From Pseudomonas sp. KU26590 (lineage in GTDB: Bacteria; Pseudomonadota; Gammaproteobacteria; Pseudomonadales; Pseudomonadaceae), in the NCBI RefSeq assembly GCF_026153515.1, contig NZ_CP110644.1:3625501-3689500 (forward strand): a DNA stretch of 64,000 nt, written 5' to 3'. The translations under genes and the position numbers were made by a program. A model generated the notes under the pieces. The model did no database searches and was not told the origin of the DNA. It saw only the letters and a list, made by a program, of their open reading frames with translations. Below, in pieces: positions 33,949-46,689 of this stretch. How positions within the stretch are numbered: the stretch's first letter is position 1; each line of letters opens with the position of its first letter.

Positions 33949-34632
33949 TCAGAACCACCGATCGTTACGCTTGCGGCCCTTGGTCAGGGACGGGAGGATC
34001 AGGCCCAGCAACAGGCCCGCGCCGGCGATGCTGCCGCCGTAGACCATGTAGCGCATCAGCACTTGATTGTTCTCATCACCCAGTTTCGCCTGGGTGGTGC
34101 GCAAATCCGACTGGGCGCTGGCCAGTTGCGCGTTCAGATCCTTGGTGCGGGCTTCAAGCTCGTCGACCAGCTTCTTGCGCGACTCGAGGGTTTCCTGCAT
34201 GCCCTGAACCTTGGTCTTCCAGTCGTCGTCGATGGTCTTCAATTGCGCGCTGAGGTCGGCAGCCTTCTGCGTCAATTGCGGTAAACGTTCGGCCTGCCCC
34301 GGCACTTCCTGCAGATCAGCAGTAGGAATCCAGACGTTATCGCCAGCGCCGCCGCGCACCTGGCTGTAGTCGCCCTGGGTATTGATCAGCTCGACTTTCT
34401 GCCCGGATTTCAGCGTGCCGACAATGCGGTAGCCGTCGGTAGGGCCGCTGCGCACGTAGGTGCTGAGGGTGTCACTGACCCAGCGGTCCTTGCTCGACGT
34501 CTCGGCGAGTGCAAAAGGACTGGCAACGGCAGCGGTCAACATTGAGGTCATCAGGCCGGCGTTGAGCAAACGGCGTCGAACGCCCGGCACAGAGGTAAAG
34601 CGAAGGGAGGCATCGGAGGGGGAAATAGGCAT
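33949..34632 (-). CDS. Bacterial SH3-domain membrane protein (TIGR04211/YgiM-like)
   Basis: The 227-residue protein begins with a basic stretch and a signal-like helix (LMTSMLTAAVASPFALA). A bacterial SH3 domain follows at about 48-105 (RWVSDTLSTYVRSGPTDGYRIVGTLKSGQKVELI to GGAGDNVWIPTADLQEV). A coiled coil spans about 112-195, and a C-terminal membrane helix (YMVYGGSIAGAGLLLGLILPSL) ends in basic residues. This is the layout of YgiM/TIGR04211 proteins, inner-membrane proteins facing the periplasm with unclear function, perhaps binding cell wall. The ATG at 34632 fits the signal; a longer frame upstream is unlikely. Confidence 0.87.
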   Translation of the reverse strand: MPISPSDASLRFTSVPGVRRRLLNAGLMTSMLTAAVASPFALAETSSKDRWVSDTLSTYVRSGPTDGYRIVGTLKSGQKVELINTQGDYSQVRGGAGDNVWIPTADLQEVPGQAERLPQLTQKAADLSAQLKTIDDDWKTKVQGMQETLESRKKLVDELEARTKDLNAQLASAQSDLRTTQAKLGDENNQVLMRYMVYGGSIAGAGLLLGLILPSLTKGRKRNDRWF

Positions 34633-34901
34633 GGATAATCTTCGACAAATTGAAAAAAAGGCCGATGGGCGGGCCGCATGCAAAGGAATAACGCCTGATC
34701 GGACAGCGACGAACAACGCGCTGCAACGGCTGGAACAGACATCTGACGCGGGCGAAATTCAGCCAGACGCCCAAGGGCGGGCCCCGGGCGTACTGCGCGC
34801 GCAGTGGTCAACAGACCATTGAAAAGATGTCAGGTTCATTAGCGAGGGATGACATTCGTCAGGGAAATGTCCTACAGCGCTTGTCAGAAGGCCTGAAACG
34901 A

Positions 34902-34990
34902 CTGTGGGAGCGAGTCCGCTGGCGAATGCTTCATCAGGCGACCAGATCGACTGATATGAAGCTACTCGCGAGCAAGCTCGCTCCCACAAG
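34902..34990. repeat. REP pair, inverted, after glgB
   Basis: Elements at 34902-34928 (GTGGGAGCGAGTCCGCTGGC) and 34964-34990 (GCGAGCAAGCTCGCTCCCAC) are inverted copies of a third REP type. The gap 34633-35047 otherwise holds no gene that I can support. Confidence 0.85.
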
Positions 34991-35047
34991 GTTGGTAGTC
35001 GATTAATACTTGGCGGCTACACAAACATCATGCAGCGGCAGCAAGCA

Positions 35048-37293
35048 TCAATCCTCCTGCTGCAGCTGCTCCACCGTCGGCTTGAAGATCACCACGCCCA
35101 GCGGCGGCAGATTCAAGGACAGCGAGAACGCCTGGCCGTGACTCTTGATCTCGTCGGTGCGCACGCCGCCGCCGTTGCCGAAGTTGGAACCGGCATAGAT
35201 CCCCGCATCGCTGTTGAACAGCTCGGCCCACTTGCCGCTGAACGGCACGCCGACCCGATAGGCCTCACGCGGCACGGGTGTCAGGTTGGCGACCACCAGC
35301 AACGGCTCGTCCTCCTTGCTCCAGCGCAGGTAGGCATAGACGCTGTTGCCCGCGTCGTCACCGATCACCCACTGGAAACCCTGTGGCTGGCAGTCCTGCT
35401 CGTACAGCGCCTTTTCCGTGCGATACAGGCGGTTGAGGTCGCTGACCAACGTGTGCACGCCCTTGTGCTCGGCGTACTGCAGGAAATGCCAGTCCAGTTC
35501 GGTGTCATGGTTCCACTCGCGCCACTGGCCGAACTCGCAGCCCATGAACAGCAGCTTCTTGCCCGGGTGGGTCCACATGAACGACAGATAAGCGCGCAGG
35601 TTGGCGAATTTCTGCCAGCGATCGCCGGGCATCTTGTCGATCAGGGAATGCTTGCCATGCACCACTTCGTCGTGGGAAATCGGCAGCACGAAACGCTCGG
35701 ACCACGCGTAGACGAGTCCAAAGCTCAAGCGATCGTGGTGATGCTGGCGATTGATCGGATCCTGCTCGATGTACTTGAGCGTGTCGTGCATCCAGCCCAT
35801 GTTCCACTTGTACGAGAAGCCCAGACCGCCCTGTTGGGTCGGCTGGGAAACGCCCGGCCACGAAGTGGATTCTTCGGCGATGACCAGCGCGCCCGGCGCT
35901 TCGATCGCCACGACATCGTTCAAATGACGAAGGAAGTCGATGGCCTCCAGGTTTTCGCGGCCGCCGTAACGGTTCGGCACCCACTCCCCGGCGTTACGGG
36001 AATAGTCGCGATACAGCATTGAAGCGACGGCATCCACGCGCAACGCATCGACATGGAAGTGCTTGAGCCAGTGCAACCCGGACGCGATCATGAAGCCATG
36101 AACTTCGGTGCGGCCCAAGTTGTAGATCAGCGTGTTCCAGTCCTGATGGAAACCCTCATGGGGGTTGGCGTATTCGTACAGGGCAGTCCCGTCGAATTGA
36201 GCCAGACCGTGTGCATCGGTCGGGAAGTGCGCAGGCACCCAGTCAAGAATCACGCCGATGTCGTTGCGGTGGCAGGCATCCACAAAGGCGGCGAAGTCCT
36301 CCGGTTTGCCGTAACGCGCGCTCGGTGCGAACTGCGACAACACCTGATAACCCCACGACCCGCCGAAGGGATGTTCCATGATCGGCATCAGTTCGATGTG
36401 GGTGAAGCCCATTTCCCTGATGTAAGGAATCAGATTATCGGCCAGCTCGCGCCAGTTGTACGGACGATCGGGCTCGTCTTCATCGCCGTGATGCCACTTC
36501 CACGAGCCGGCGTGCAGCTCGTAGATCGACAGCGGTTGATGGATGTCGTGCTTGTCGCCACGGTACTGCATCCAGTCGCTGTCCTGCCATTCAAAGGCAA
36601 GCGGCGCCGCGACTTTCGACGCCGTGGCAGGCGGCAGCTGGGTGGCCAGCGCCATCGGGTCAGCCTTCAGCGGCAAGATGCCGTGCTGGCCGAGGATCTC
36701 GTATTTGTAGGCCTCGCCCGGGCCGATGCGCGGGATAAAGATCTCCCACACGCCGGTCGGGTGACGCAGGCGCATCGGGTGCCGACGGCCGTCCCAGCTG
36801 TTGAAATCGCCAACCACCGACACGCGACGGGCATTCGGTGCCCATACCGAGAAGCGAACGCCGTCGACGCCATCGACGTTCTTCACCTGCGCGCCCAACG
36901 CGCTGCTCAGGTCGCGGTGGTTGCCCTCGGCAAACAGGTACAAATCCATCTCGCCGAGCTGCTCGCCGAAGCTATACGGGTCTTCGGTGATTTGCTCACC
37001 GGTGGCCCAGGAGATCTTCAGCAGATAGGGCTCACGCACCGCAAAGTGCCCGGCAAAGAAGCCCGGTTTGTCGGTCATGCTCAGCTCGCCGAGGTCACGC
37101 TCGCCGTCGCGCGCGAGCACGCGTACCGCCAGTGCATTGGGCAGAAAAGCGCGGATGACCTGGCCTTCAGCGCCATCGCTGTGGGGGCCGAGCATCGAGA
37201 AAGGGTCGCGGTGCTCCGCACGGATCAACGCGTCCATGTCCACGGCGCCGGGCACTATTGCGTGGTTGCCGTTACCAAATGGGTCAGAGGCAC

Positions 37294-37297
<4 letters not shown>
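35048..37297 (-). CDS. glgB: 1,4-alpha-glucan branching enzyme
   Basis: The 749-residue protein is a full-length GH13 branching enzyme. It has an N-terminal CBM48-like region ([12 protein letters not shown], then [24 protein letters not shown]). The catalytic barrel includes [10 protein letters not shown], nucleophile Asp422 ([10 protein letters not shown]), acid Glu475 (VIAEEST) and Asp543 ([11 protein letters not shown]), each 17 positions after its E. coli GlgB counterpart. A C-terminal all-beta domain follows. It adds alpha-1,6 branches to the linear glucan made by GlgE. Its ATG overlaps the TreS/maltokinase stop by four bases (ATGA), so translation is coupled. It is the last gene of the three-gene unit. 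Confidence 0.96.
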
Positions 37298-40620
<3,323 letters not shown>

Positions 40621-40636
40621 GACCACATCCTTTGAA

Positions 40637-42673
40637 TTATTGGTTTGTGGCTTTTATGCGCCAGATGCCGAACGCCTGGTAAGAGGGGTCAAGACGCATG
40701 AACTGGGTCTTGCCGTACCAGGTCCAGGAATGCCCGGTCATCAAGTCTTCGCCCAAAGTGGCGGCGTCGTCCGGCAGGCCCATTTCCCACAGCGGTAGTT
40801 CGAAATGCGCTTCCTGGGCGTTGCGCGGGTCAAGGTTCACCGCGACCAGAATGAAGTTACTGCCATCCTCGGTGCGCTTGCCGAAATACAGAATGTTGTC
40901 GTTGTACGCGGTGTAGATCTTCAGGCCTAAATGCGTCTGCAGCGCCGGGTTCTGGCGACGGATGCGGTTGAGCTGGGCGATCTCGGCAATGATGTTGCCG
41001 GGCGCGGTGAAGTCGCGCGGACGGATCTCGTACTTCTCCGAATCCAGGTATTCCTCTTTGCCTGGCACCGGTGCCGCTTCGCACAGCTCGAAGCCCGAGT
41101 ACATGCCCCACAAGCCCGAACCCATGGTCGCCAGGGCTGCGCGGATCAAGAAGCCCGGACGACCCGAGTCATGCAGGAACGGCGGGTTGATGTCCGGCGT
41201 GTTGACGAAGAAGTTCGGCCGGTAGCATTCGCGCCATGGCGACTCATTGAGCTCGGTGAAGTATTCGCTCAGCTCGGCCTTGGTGTTGCGCCAGGTGAAG
41301 TAGGTGTAGCTCTGGGAATAACCGACCTTGCCCAGGCGCGCCATCATCGCCGGCTTGGTGAAGGCTTCAGCGAGAAACATGACTTCCGGGTGCTGACTGC
41401 GCACGTCGGCAATCATCCACTGCCAGAACGGCAGCGGCTTGGTGTGCGGGTTGTCGACGCGGAATATCTTCACGCCCTCTTTCACCCAGCCGAGGATCAC
41501 GTCACGCAGCTCGATCCATAGGCCCGGAATGGCATCCGGCGCATAGAAGTCGACGTTGACGATGTCCTGGTATTTCTTCGGCGGATTTTCCGCGTAACGG
41601 ATGGTGCCGTCTGGACGCCACGAGAACCAGCCTGGATGCTCCTTGAGCCACAGGTGGTCCTGGGAGCACTGGATGGCGAAGTCCAGTGCGATTTCCAGAC
41701 CGTGCTCGGCCGCGGAGGCAACCAGTTCACGGAAGTCTTCGCGGGTGCCGAGCTGCGGGTGAATGGCGTCATGGCCGCCTTCCGCGCTGCCGATGGCGTA
41801 CGGGCTGCCGACGTCATCCGGCCCTGCGGTGAGGGAGTTGTTGGGGCCTTTGCGGTGAGCGCGACCGATCGGGTGGATCGGCGGGAAATACAGCACGTCG
41901 AAGCCCATGTCGCGGATCATCGGCAAGCGGTTGTGCACGTCCTTGAAAGTGCCGTGGCGCGTTTTGTCGTCAGTGATCGAGCGTGGGAACAGCTCGTACC
42001 AGCTGGCGAACTGGGCCAGCTCACGCTCGACGTCCAGCGGGAATTCCAGGCTGCGGCTGAGGAACGCGTGATTGTCGGCCTTGGCCATGACGCTGGCCGC
42101 GTCGCTGCTCAATAGCAGTGCGACCTTGGCCTCGTTATCAGTCGCCTCGCCGAAACGCTTGATCAGGCCATCGAGCTGGCCGCGCACTTCGAGGGTGCTG
42201 CGCTCGGCGGCGTGCACCAGGTGCAGGCGCCCTTCTTCCAGCTCCAGATCGATGGTCACGCCAGCGGCGTATTTCTTTTCCAGCTCGTAGCGGTAGCTGC
42301 CGAACTGATCGATCCAGGCTTCGAGGCGATAAATGTAGCGGGTGAAGGTCGGCGGAGTGAATTCGCCAACCCAGCTGTCGTTGCCCAGTTCGCGCATGGG
42401 CACCGACTGCCATTCTTCATCGTCAATGGCGCGGTAGACGATACGTACGGCCATCTTGTCGTGACCGTCTGCGTAGATCTTGCTGGTGACCGTGACCGGC
42501 TGACCGACAACGGCCTTGGCGGCCAGCTGACCGTTATCGATCACCGGTTGGGTGTCCTCGATGACGATCCGCGGCAGCTGCAAGGCTTGGGTCAGGGGGA
42601 TAGGGTGGATAGAGTGGAGAACATCGTTGGCCAGGGAATCCGGGCCGTACGGCTGATCAGCAGTATCATTCAT
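40637..42673 (-). CDS. glgE: Alpha-1,4-glucan:maltose-1-phosphate maltosyltransferase
   Basis: The 678-residue protein matches GlgE in length and signatures. A N-terminal beta domain (PRIVIEDTQPVIDNG, VGEFTPPTFTRYIYRLEAWID) contributes to dimer formation. The GH13 barrel carries FPPIHPIGRAHRKGPNN, nucleophile Asp407 (KIFRVDNPHTKP) and acid Glu436 (FLAEAFTKP). A C-terminal beta domain follows. It transfers maltosyl units from maltose-1-phosphate to the end of an alpha-1,4-glucan. It is the first gene of the unit, with GGAGTG upstream of the ATG. Together with TreS/maltokinase and GlgB it forms the GlgE route, an alternative to the ADP-glucose route for glycogen, linked to osmotic and desiccation tolerance. 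Confidence 0.96.
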   Translation of the reverse strand: MNDTADQPYGPDSLANDVLHSIHPIPLTQALQLPRIVIEDTQPVIDNGQLAAKAVVGQPVTVTSKIYADGHDKMAVRIVYRAIDDEEWQSVPMRELGNDSWVGEFTPPTFTRYIYRLEAWIDQFGSYRYELEKKYAAGVTIDLELEEGRLHLVHAAERSTLEVRGQLDGLIKRFGEATDNEAKVALLLSSDAASVMAKADNHAFLSRSLEFPLDVERELAQFASWYELFPRSITDDKTRHGTFKDVHNRLPMIRDMGFDVLYFPPIHPIGRAHRKGPNNSLTAGPDDVGSPYAIGSAEGGHDAIHPQLGTREDFRELVASAAEHGLEIALDFAIQCSQDHLWLKEHPGWFSWRPDGTIRYAENPPKKYQDIVNVDFYAPDAIPGLWIELRDVILGWVKEGVKIFRVDNPHTKPLPFWQWMIADVRSQHPEVMFLAEAFTKPAMMARLGKVGYSQSYTYFTWRNTKAELSEYFTELNESPWRECYRPNFFVNTPDINPPFLHDSGRPGFLIRAALATMGSGLWGMYSGFELCEAAPVPGKEEYLDSEKYEIRPRDFTAPGNIIAEIAQLNRIRRQNPALQTHLGLKIYTAYNDNILYFGKRTEDGSNFILVAVNLDPRNAQEAHFELPLWEMGLPDDAATLGEDLMTGHSWTWYGKTQFMRLDPSYQAFGIWRIKATNQ

Positions 42674-43013
42674 CGAGCATCACTCCTCACGCCCAGGGAC
42701 GCCCGCTGCGGGGCGCCCATTGCTTCAGCGTCTTTGTCCATAACATAAGAGAGAGCCACGGGATCAACGTATCCGGACGTGGCAGCATAGGTTCCGAACG
42801 CCAGCCTCGGGCAAAAGTTCAAAGAGCTTGCGTGACGTTTGATCAAGTCACCGAGCGGATAATGGCAGGCCAGGGGCTTCTGCGTAAGGCGGTGACCGGG
42901 CTGATTGAGTGAATCATTGTCAGGGTGCTGCGGTCGAAATGTTTGCGTGATGGCGGGTGTGATTCAACGTCACCTGGCACGCCCCTCTCGACGAACCCAA
43001 GGAAGCGAAGACC
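42674..43013. other. Intergenic region upstream of glgE
   Basis: These 340 bp separate glgE (minus) from a short proline-rich gene (plus) and must carry the promoters of both. I see no REP, no RNA gene and no convincing reading frame in it. Confidence 0.5.
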
Positions 43014-43190
43014 ATGAGCATTCCCGTTCCCGCAGAAACGCCCGACCCGAATATCGACGACCCCGAGCTGCCTGTGCCGAAGCCAGAAGAGCCGCCTTCC
43101 CCGCTCATGCCGCCTGTGATCGAACCGCCAGTGGGTGACCCACCGAGCAGTGAGCCGCCAGCGATTCTGGATGACAAGTTTCCAGAGTGA
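43014..43190 (+). CDS. Short proline-rich acidic protein (58 residues)
   Basis: The frame runs from ATG 43014 (AAGGAAG about ten bases upstream) to a TGA at 43188-43190. It encodes MSIPVPAETPDPNIDDPELP, then further runs of Pro, Glu and Asp such as KPEEPPSPLMPPVIEPP, ending ILDDKFPE. About a third of the residues are proline. It has no signal peptide and no fold can be expected; it is likely disordered. Short proteins of this look occur in many pseudomonads, with unknown function. The regular third-base GC preference and the ribosome site argue that it is real. Confidence 0.6.
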   Translation: MSIPVPAETPDPNIDDPELPVPKPEEPPSPLMPPVIEPPVGDPPSSEPPAILDDKFPE

Positions 43191-43209
43191 TTCACTACCC
43201 GACGCGGTT

Positions 43210-43342
43210 GTAGGACCGGCTTCAGCCGGGAAGCTTGTGGGTGCCATGCCGCGATGTTCAGGGTGTGCTTACCGGCCTCTTCCCGGCTAAAGCCGGTCCT
43301 ACAATGCGCGTGTTTTCCGTAGGACCGGCTTCAGCCGGGAAC
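43210..43342. repeat. Three REP elements between the proline-rich gene and mgtC
   Basis: Copies at 43210-43233, 43280-43303 and 43320-43342 share the core GGACCGGCTTCAGCCGGGAA, the middle one inverted. They lie between convergent genes. Confidence 0.9.
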
Positions 43343-43378
43343 CAGTCACAACCGCAATGTTCCTGAATGACCGCTGGC

Positions 43379-43924
43379 TCAAGGCTCCTGCGCATCGCCA
43401 CCCGTCTTGCGGGCCGGGTCATGTGCACGTTCTTCCGCCGATTCGACGCGCCTGACGATCATCGGCATCAGGCTGAAGATGCCCAGCGCCAGCACCGTAC
43501 TCAGTACCGCCGTCATTTCCCTGCCCATCCCGGCCGCGATACCAATGGCCGCCGTCATCCACAAACCGGCCGCAGTGGTCAGGCCCTTTACCTGGGTGGT
43601 ATTGAGCGCGTCGCCCTTGAGAATGGTCCCGGCACCGAGAAAGCCGATCCCCGCCACAATGCCCTGCACCACCCGGCTGAGTGCAGCGTCGTCAGCCCCG
43701 GCCATGCGCGGCACCAGCACAAACAGCGCAGCACCCATGCACACCAGCATGTGGGTTCGAACCCCGGCCGCCTTGCCCTTGTGTTCCCGCTCAAACCCCA
43801 GAATCCCGCCAAGCAGCGCCGCAATGACCAGGCGTATGGTCACGCGGGTGATCTGCCCGGCATCCGTGATATCGGAGAACTCGGCCTGCAGTGTGTCCAC
43901 GACTTCTTCCCACCAGGCATTCAT
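43379..43924 (-). CDS. MgtC/SapB-family membrane protein
   Basis: The 181-residue protein has the MgtC N-terminal domain with about four or five helices. Family signatures are RLVIAALLGGILGFEREHKGKAAGVRTHMLVCMGAAL, then VVQGIVAGIGFLGAGTILK and GLTTAAGLWMTAAIGIAAGMG. The C-terminal ACT-like extension of Salmonella MgtC is absent, so it is the short SapB-like form. MgtC proteins act in low-magnesium growth and can inhibit F-ATPase or affect virulence. The ATG at 43924 has GGGG upstream. No magnesium transporter or leader is next to it, so control by magnesium cannot be read from here. Confidence 0.9.
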   Translation of the reverse strand: MNAWWEEVVDTLQAEFSDITDAGQITRVTIRLVIAALLGGILGFEREHKGKAAGVRTHMLVCMGAALFVLVPRMAGADDAALSRVVQGIVAGIGFLGAGTILKGDALNTTQVKGLTTAAGLWMTAAIGIAAGMGREMTAVLSTVLALGIFSLMPMIVRRVESAEERAHDPARKTGGDAQEP

Positions 43925-44158
43925 CAGTGCATTCCCCTCAATCAGCTTAAGTGCGGTATGGACCGCAGCGGGGGCCGAGAGTGCGGAAGGTGCCTAGCGA
44001 GCCTCACGGCCTGATCCGGTTGTAGTGGGCTAATCTGCATCTGTACTAATCCGCAGGCAGCGCGCATATTTTGACGCCGCAGCCGGGTCATCAGCCCTTC
44101 CCTCCGGCCGGCCCCCCCATGGCTGCTGCGCCCCGCAAGCCCTCAGCACGAGCCCACC

Positions 44159-45598
44159 ATGAAGCGTTATGAAAAGTTTGCCGATGACATTGCCGAGCTG
44201 ATTCGCACCGGGGTACTGGCTGCGGGTCAGCGCGTGCCGTCGGTGCGCTACGCTAGCCAGACCCACGGCATCAGCCCGTCGACGGTGTTCCAGGCCTATT
44301 ACCTGCTGGAACGTCGAGGTCTGATCCGGGCGCGGCCCCGCTCAGGGTATTTCGTCAACGACAGCGTCCGCCTGCAAGGCCTTGGCGATCTGCCTTCGGA
44401 GCACGATGCGCGGCCCGCGCCCCAAGTGAGCGAATCCACCGAAGTCGACGTCAGCGAACTGGTGTTTTCGGTGCTGGAATCCATCAAGGATCCGAACATC
44501 GTGTCATTCGGCTCGGCGTTCCCCAGCGCCGGGCTGTTTCCGTTGCAGCGCCTGGCCCGCTCCCTCGCCAGCGCCACCCGCGACATGGACCCGCGCATGG
44601 TGGTCAGCGACATGTCACCCGGCAATCCGGCCCTGCGCCGGCAGATCGCGCTGCGTTACATGGTTGCCGGGCAGATGTTGCCCACGGATGAGCTGCTGAT
44701 CACCAACGGCGCCCTTGAAGCCCTGAACCTGTGCCTGCAAGCCGTGACCGAGCCCGGTGATCTGGTGGCCATCGAGGCGCCGGCGTTCTACGCCTGCCTG
44801 CAGGTGCTCGAACGGCTGAAGCTCAAGGCGGTGGAAATTCCGGTGCACCCGCAACAGGGCATTGACCTGGCAGTGCTTGAGCAGGCACTTGAGCGCTACC
44901 CGATAAAGGCCTGCTGGAGCATGACCAGTTTCCAGAACCCCACCGGCGCGACGGTGCCCGAATCGCGCAAAAAGGAACTGGTGGAGTTGTTGCGCAAACA
45001 TGAGGTGCCGCTGATCGAGGATGACGTTTACGCCGAGCTGTATTACGGCCAGCACGCGCCGAAACCGGCGAAGGCGTTCGACACCGAAGGCCTGGTCCTG
45101 CATTGCGGCTCGTTCGCCAAGAGCCTCGCGCCCGGCTACCGGGTGGGCTGGGTCGCTGCCGGGCGTTACGCGCAGAAGGTCGAACGGCTGAAAATCATGA
45201 CCTCGCTGTGCGCCTCGATGCCCGCCCAGGCCGCCATCGCCGATTACCTGCAACACGGCGGTTACGACCGCCACCTGCGCAAGTTGCGCCATAGCCTGGA
45301 AGATCAGCAGCGCGCCATGCTCGGCGCCATCGCCCGGTACTTCCCCGCGCAGACCCGGGTCAGTCAGCCCACCGGCGGGTACTTCCTCTGGGTTGAGCTG
45401 CCGGAACAGATCGATTCGCTGAAAGTGTTCCAGGCCGCCCTCGCCCAAGGCATCAGCATCGCCCCCGGGCCGATGTTTTCGCCGACGCGGCGCTTCCAGC
45501 ACTTTATCCGCCTGAACTACGGCAGCCCGTGGGATGAAACGTCGGAGCGGGCGATGGAAACGCTGGGGACGATCGTTCGGTCGATGATGGCTGGCTAA
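44159..45598 (+). CDS. MocR-type GntR regulator with aminotransferase domain
   Basis: The 479-residue protein joins a GntR helix-turn-helix (residues 1-70: KRYEKFADDIAELIRTGVLAAGQRVPSVRYASQTHGISPSTVFQAYYLLERRGLIRARPRSGYFV) to a fold-type I aminotransferase domain. In that domain are NGALEALNLCLQAV, SFQNPTGATVP, IEDDVYAELYYG and the PLP lysine in GSFAKSLAPGYRVGW. Such MocR proteins use PLP to sense vitamin B6, GABA or other amines and control a few genes. The start ATG at 44159 is unambiguous. The divergent neighbour is mgtC, 234 bp away; a regulated target is not obvious here. Confidence 0.92.
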   Translation: MKRYEKFADDIAELIRTGVLAAGQRVPSVRYASQTHGISPSTVFQAYYLLERRGLIRARPRSGYFVNDSVRLQGLGDLPSEHDARPAPQVSESTEVDVSELVFSVLESIKDPNIVSFGSAFPSAGLFPLQRLARSLASATRDMDPRMVVSDMSPGNPALRRQIALRYMVAGQMLPTDELLITNGALEALNLCLQAVTEPGDLVAIEAPAFYACLQVLERLKLKAVEIPVHPQQGIDLAVLEQALERYPIKACWSMTSFQNPTGATVPESRKKELVELLRKHEVPLIEDDVYAELYYGQHAPKPAKAFDTEGLVLHCGSFAKSLAPGYRVGWVAAGRYAQKVERLKIMTSLCASMPAQAAIADYLQHGGYDRHLRKLRHSLEDQQRAMLGAIARYFPAQTRVSQPTGGYFLWVELPEQIDSLKVFQAALAQGISIAPGPMFSPTRRFQHFIRLNYGSPWDETSERAMETLGTIVRSMMAG

Positions 45599-45708
45599 AA
45601 CATGCCTGGCAGTATCGAAACGGGTCAGGGCAGAAACGTGATGGCGCCACGGTGATGGTTTTTGATTCGGGCAGGCAGCGCTGATGGCTTCTGATTCTGG
45701 CCGAAGGC

Positions 45709-45802
45709 CGTAGGAGCGCGCTTGCCCGCGAAGGCGTTAGTACGGACCTGAGAAATGTGGCGGATTTACCTGCTCTTTCGCGGGCAAGCGCGCTCCTACA
45801 GG
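45709..45802. repeat. REP pair, inverted, after the MocR gene
   Basis: Elements at 45709-45735 and 45777-45802 are inverted copies of the class with core AGCGCGCTTGCCCGCGAA. They fill the 295-bp gap between convergent gene ends; nothing else was seen in it. Confidence 0.9.
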
Positions 45803-45893
45803 GGAATGCGTTTCAGCAGGGAGGACGCGTGCAGCCAGCCAGGTCCCGCGGCAATCGCAAGACCTCACCACCTCGGGGCATCAGAGTTATCAC

Positions 45894-46640
45894 CTAGCGC
45901 CCGCCGCCCAGATCAATGAACGACCCGGTCGAATACGATGCCTTGTCCGACAGCAGCCACAGGATCGCTTCCGCTACTTCATCGGCCAGGCCGCCGCGGC
46001 CCATGGGGATGGTCGGCTCCAGCTTGCTGACGCGATGAGGGTCGCCGCTCAGGGCGTGGAAGTCGGTGAAGATGTAACCGGGGCGCACGGCGTTGACCCG
46101 CACGTTCTCGCCCGCCACTTCCTTGGCCAGCCCGACGGTGAAAGTGTCCAGCGCGCCTTTCGACGCCGCGTAATCGACGTATTCACCGGGCGACCCCAGC
46201 CGTGCGGCCACGGACGACACGTTAACGATGCTGCCGCCGCGCCCGCCGTGGCGGGGCAACATGCGCAGCAGCGCGTGCTTGCTGCACAGCATGGGGCCGA
46301 CGACGTTGCTCATCATGATTTTCAGCAGACGAAACTCGGACATCGTGTCCAGCCGCGAGGCCTCGCCCACTGTGCCGGCATTGTTGACCAGCGCGGTGAT
46401 CCGCCCCATCTCGGAGTCGATCCGGGCAAATAGACGGATGATTTCGTCCTCGTTGCTGACGTCGGCCTGAACCGCGATGGCATGCCCGCCCGTTTCGCGA
46501 ATCTGCCCGCACAGCCGCTCGGCAGAGCCGTGATCGGACAGGTAGTTGATGCACACGCGATAACCCTGTGCTGCGGCCAGAACCGCCGTAGCGGCACCGA
46601 TACCCCGGGAGCCACCCGTGATGAGGAGATTTTTATCCAT
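45894..46640 (-). CDS. Short-chain dehydrogenase/reductase (SDR)
   Basis: The 248-residue protein is a classical SDR. It has the cofactor motif TGGSRGIG at residues 8-15, NNAG near 88, the catalytic Ser (IVNVSSVAARLG), Tyr and Lys (YVDYAASK) and the PGYIFTDFHA loop. The Rossmann start MDKNLLITGG and a basic residue pattern after the second strand suggest NADP(H). It resembles the FabG/glucose-dehydrogenase-like group, but the substrate is unknown. It ends with FIDLGGGR, as usual for the family. It is transcribed away from the MHYT gene end and shows no operon partner. Confidence 0.9.
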   Translation of the reverse strand: MDKNLLITGGSRGIGAATAVLAAAQGYRVCINYLSDHGSAERLCGQIRETGGHAIAVQADVSNEDEIIRLFARIDSEMGRITALVNNAGTVGEASRLDTMSEFRLLKIMMSNVVGPMLCSKHALLRMLPRHGGRGGSIVNVSSVAARLGSPGEYVDYAASKGALDTFTVGLAKEVAGENVRVNAVRPGYIFTDFHALSGDPHRVSKLEPTIPMGRGGLADEVAEAILWLLSDKASYSTGSFIDLGGGR

Positions 46641-46689
46641 AAATGTACTCAGTCGATCAATGCGTGGAGGTGGGAGTGGGCATTAACAC

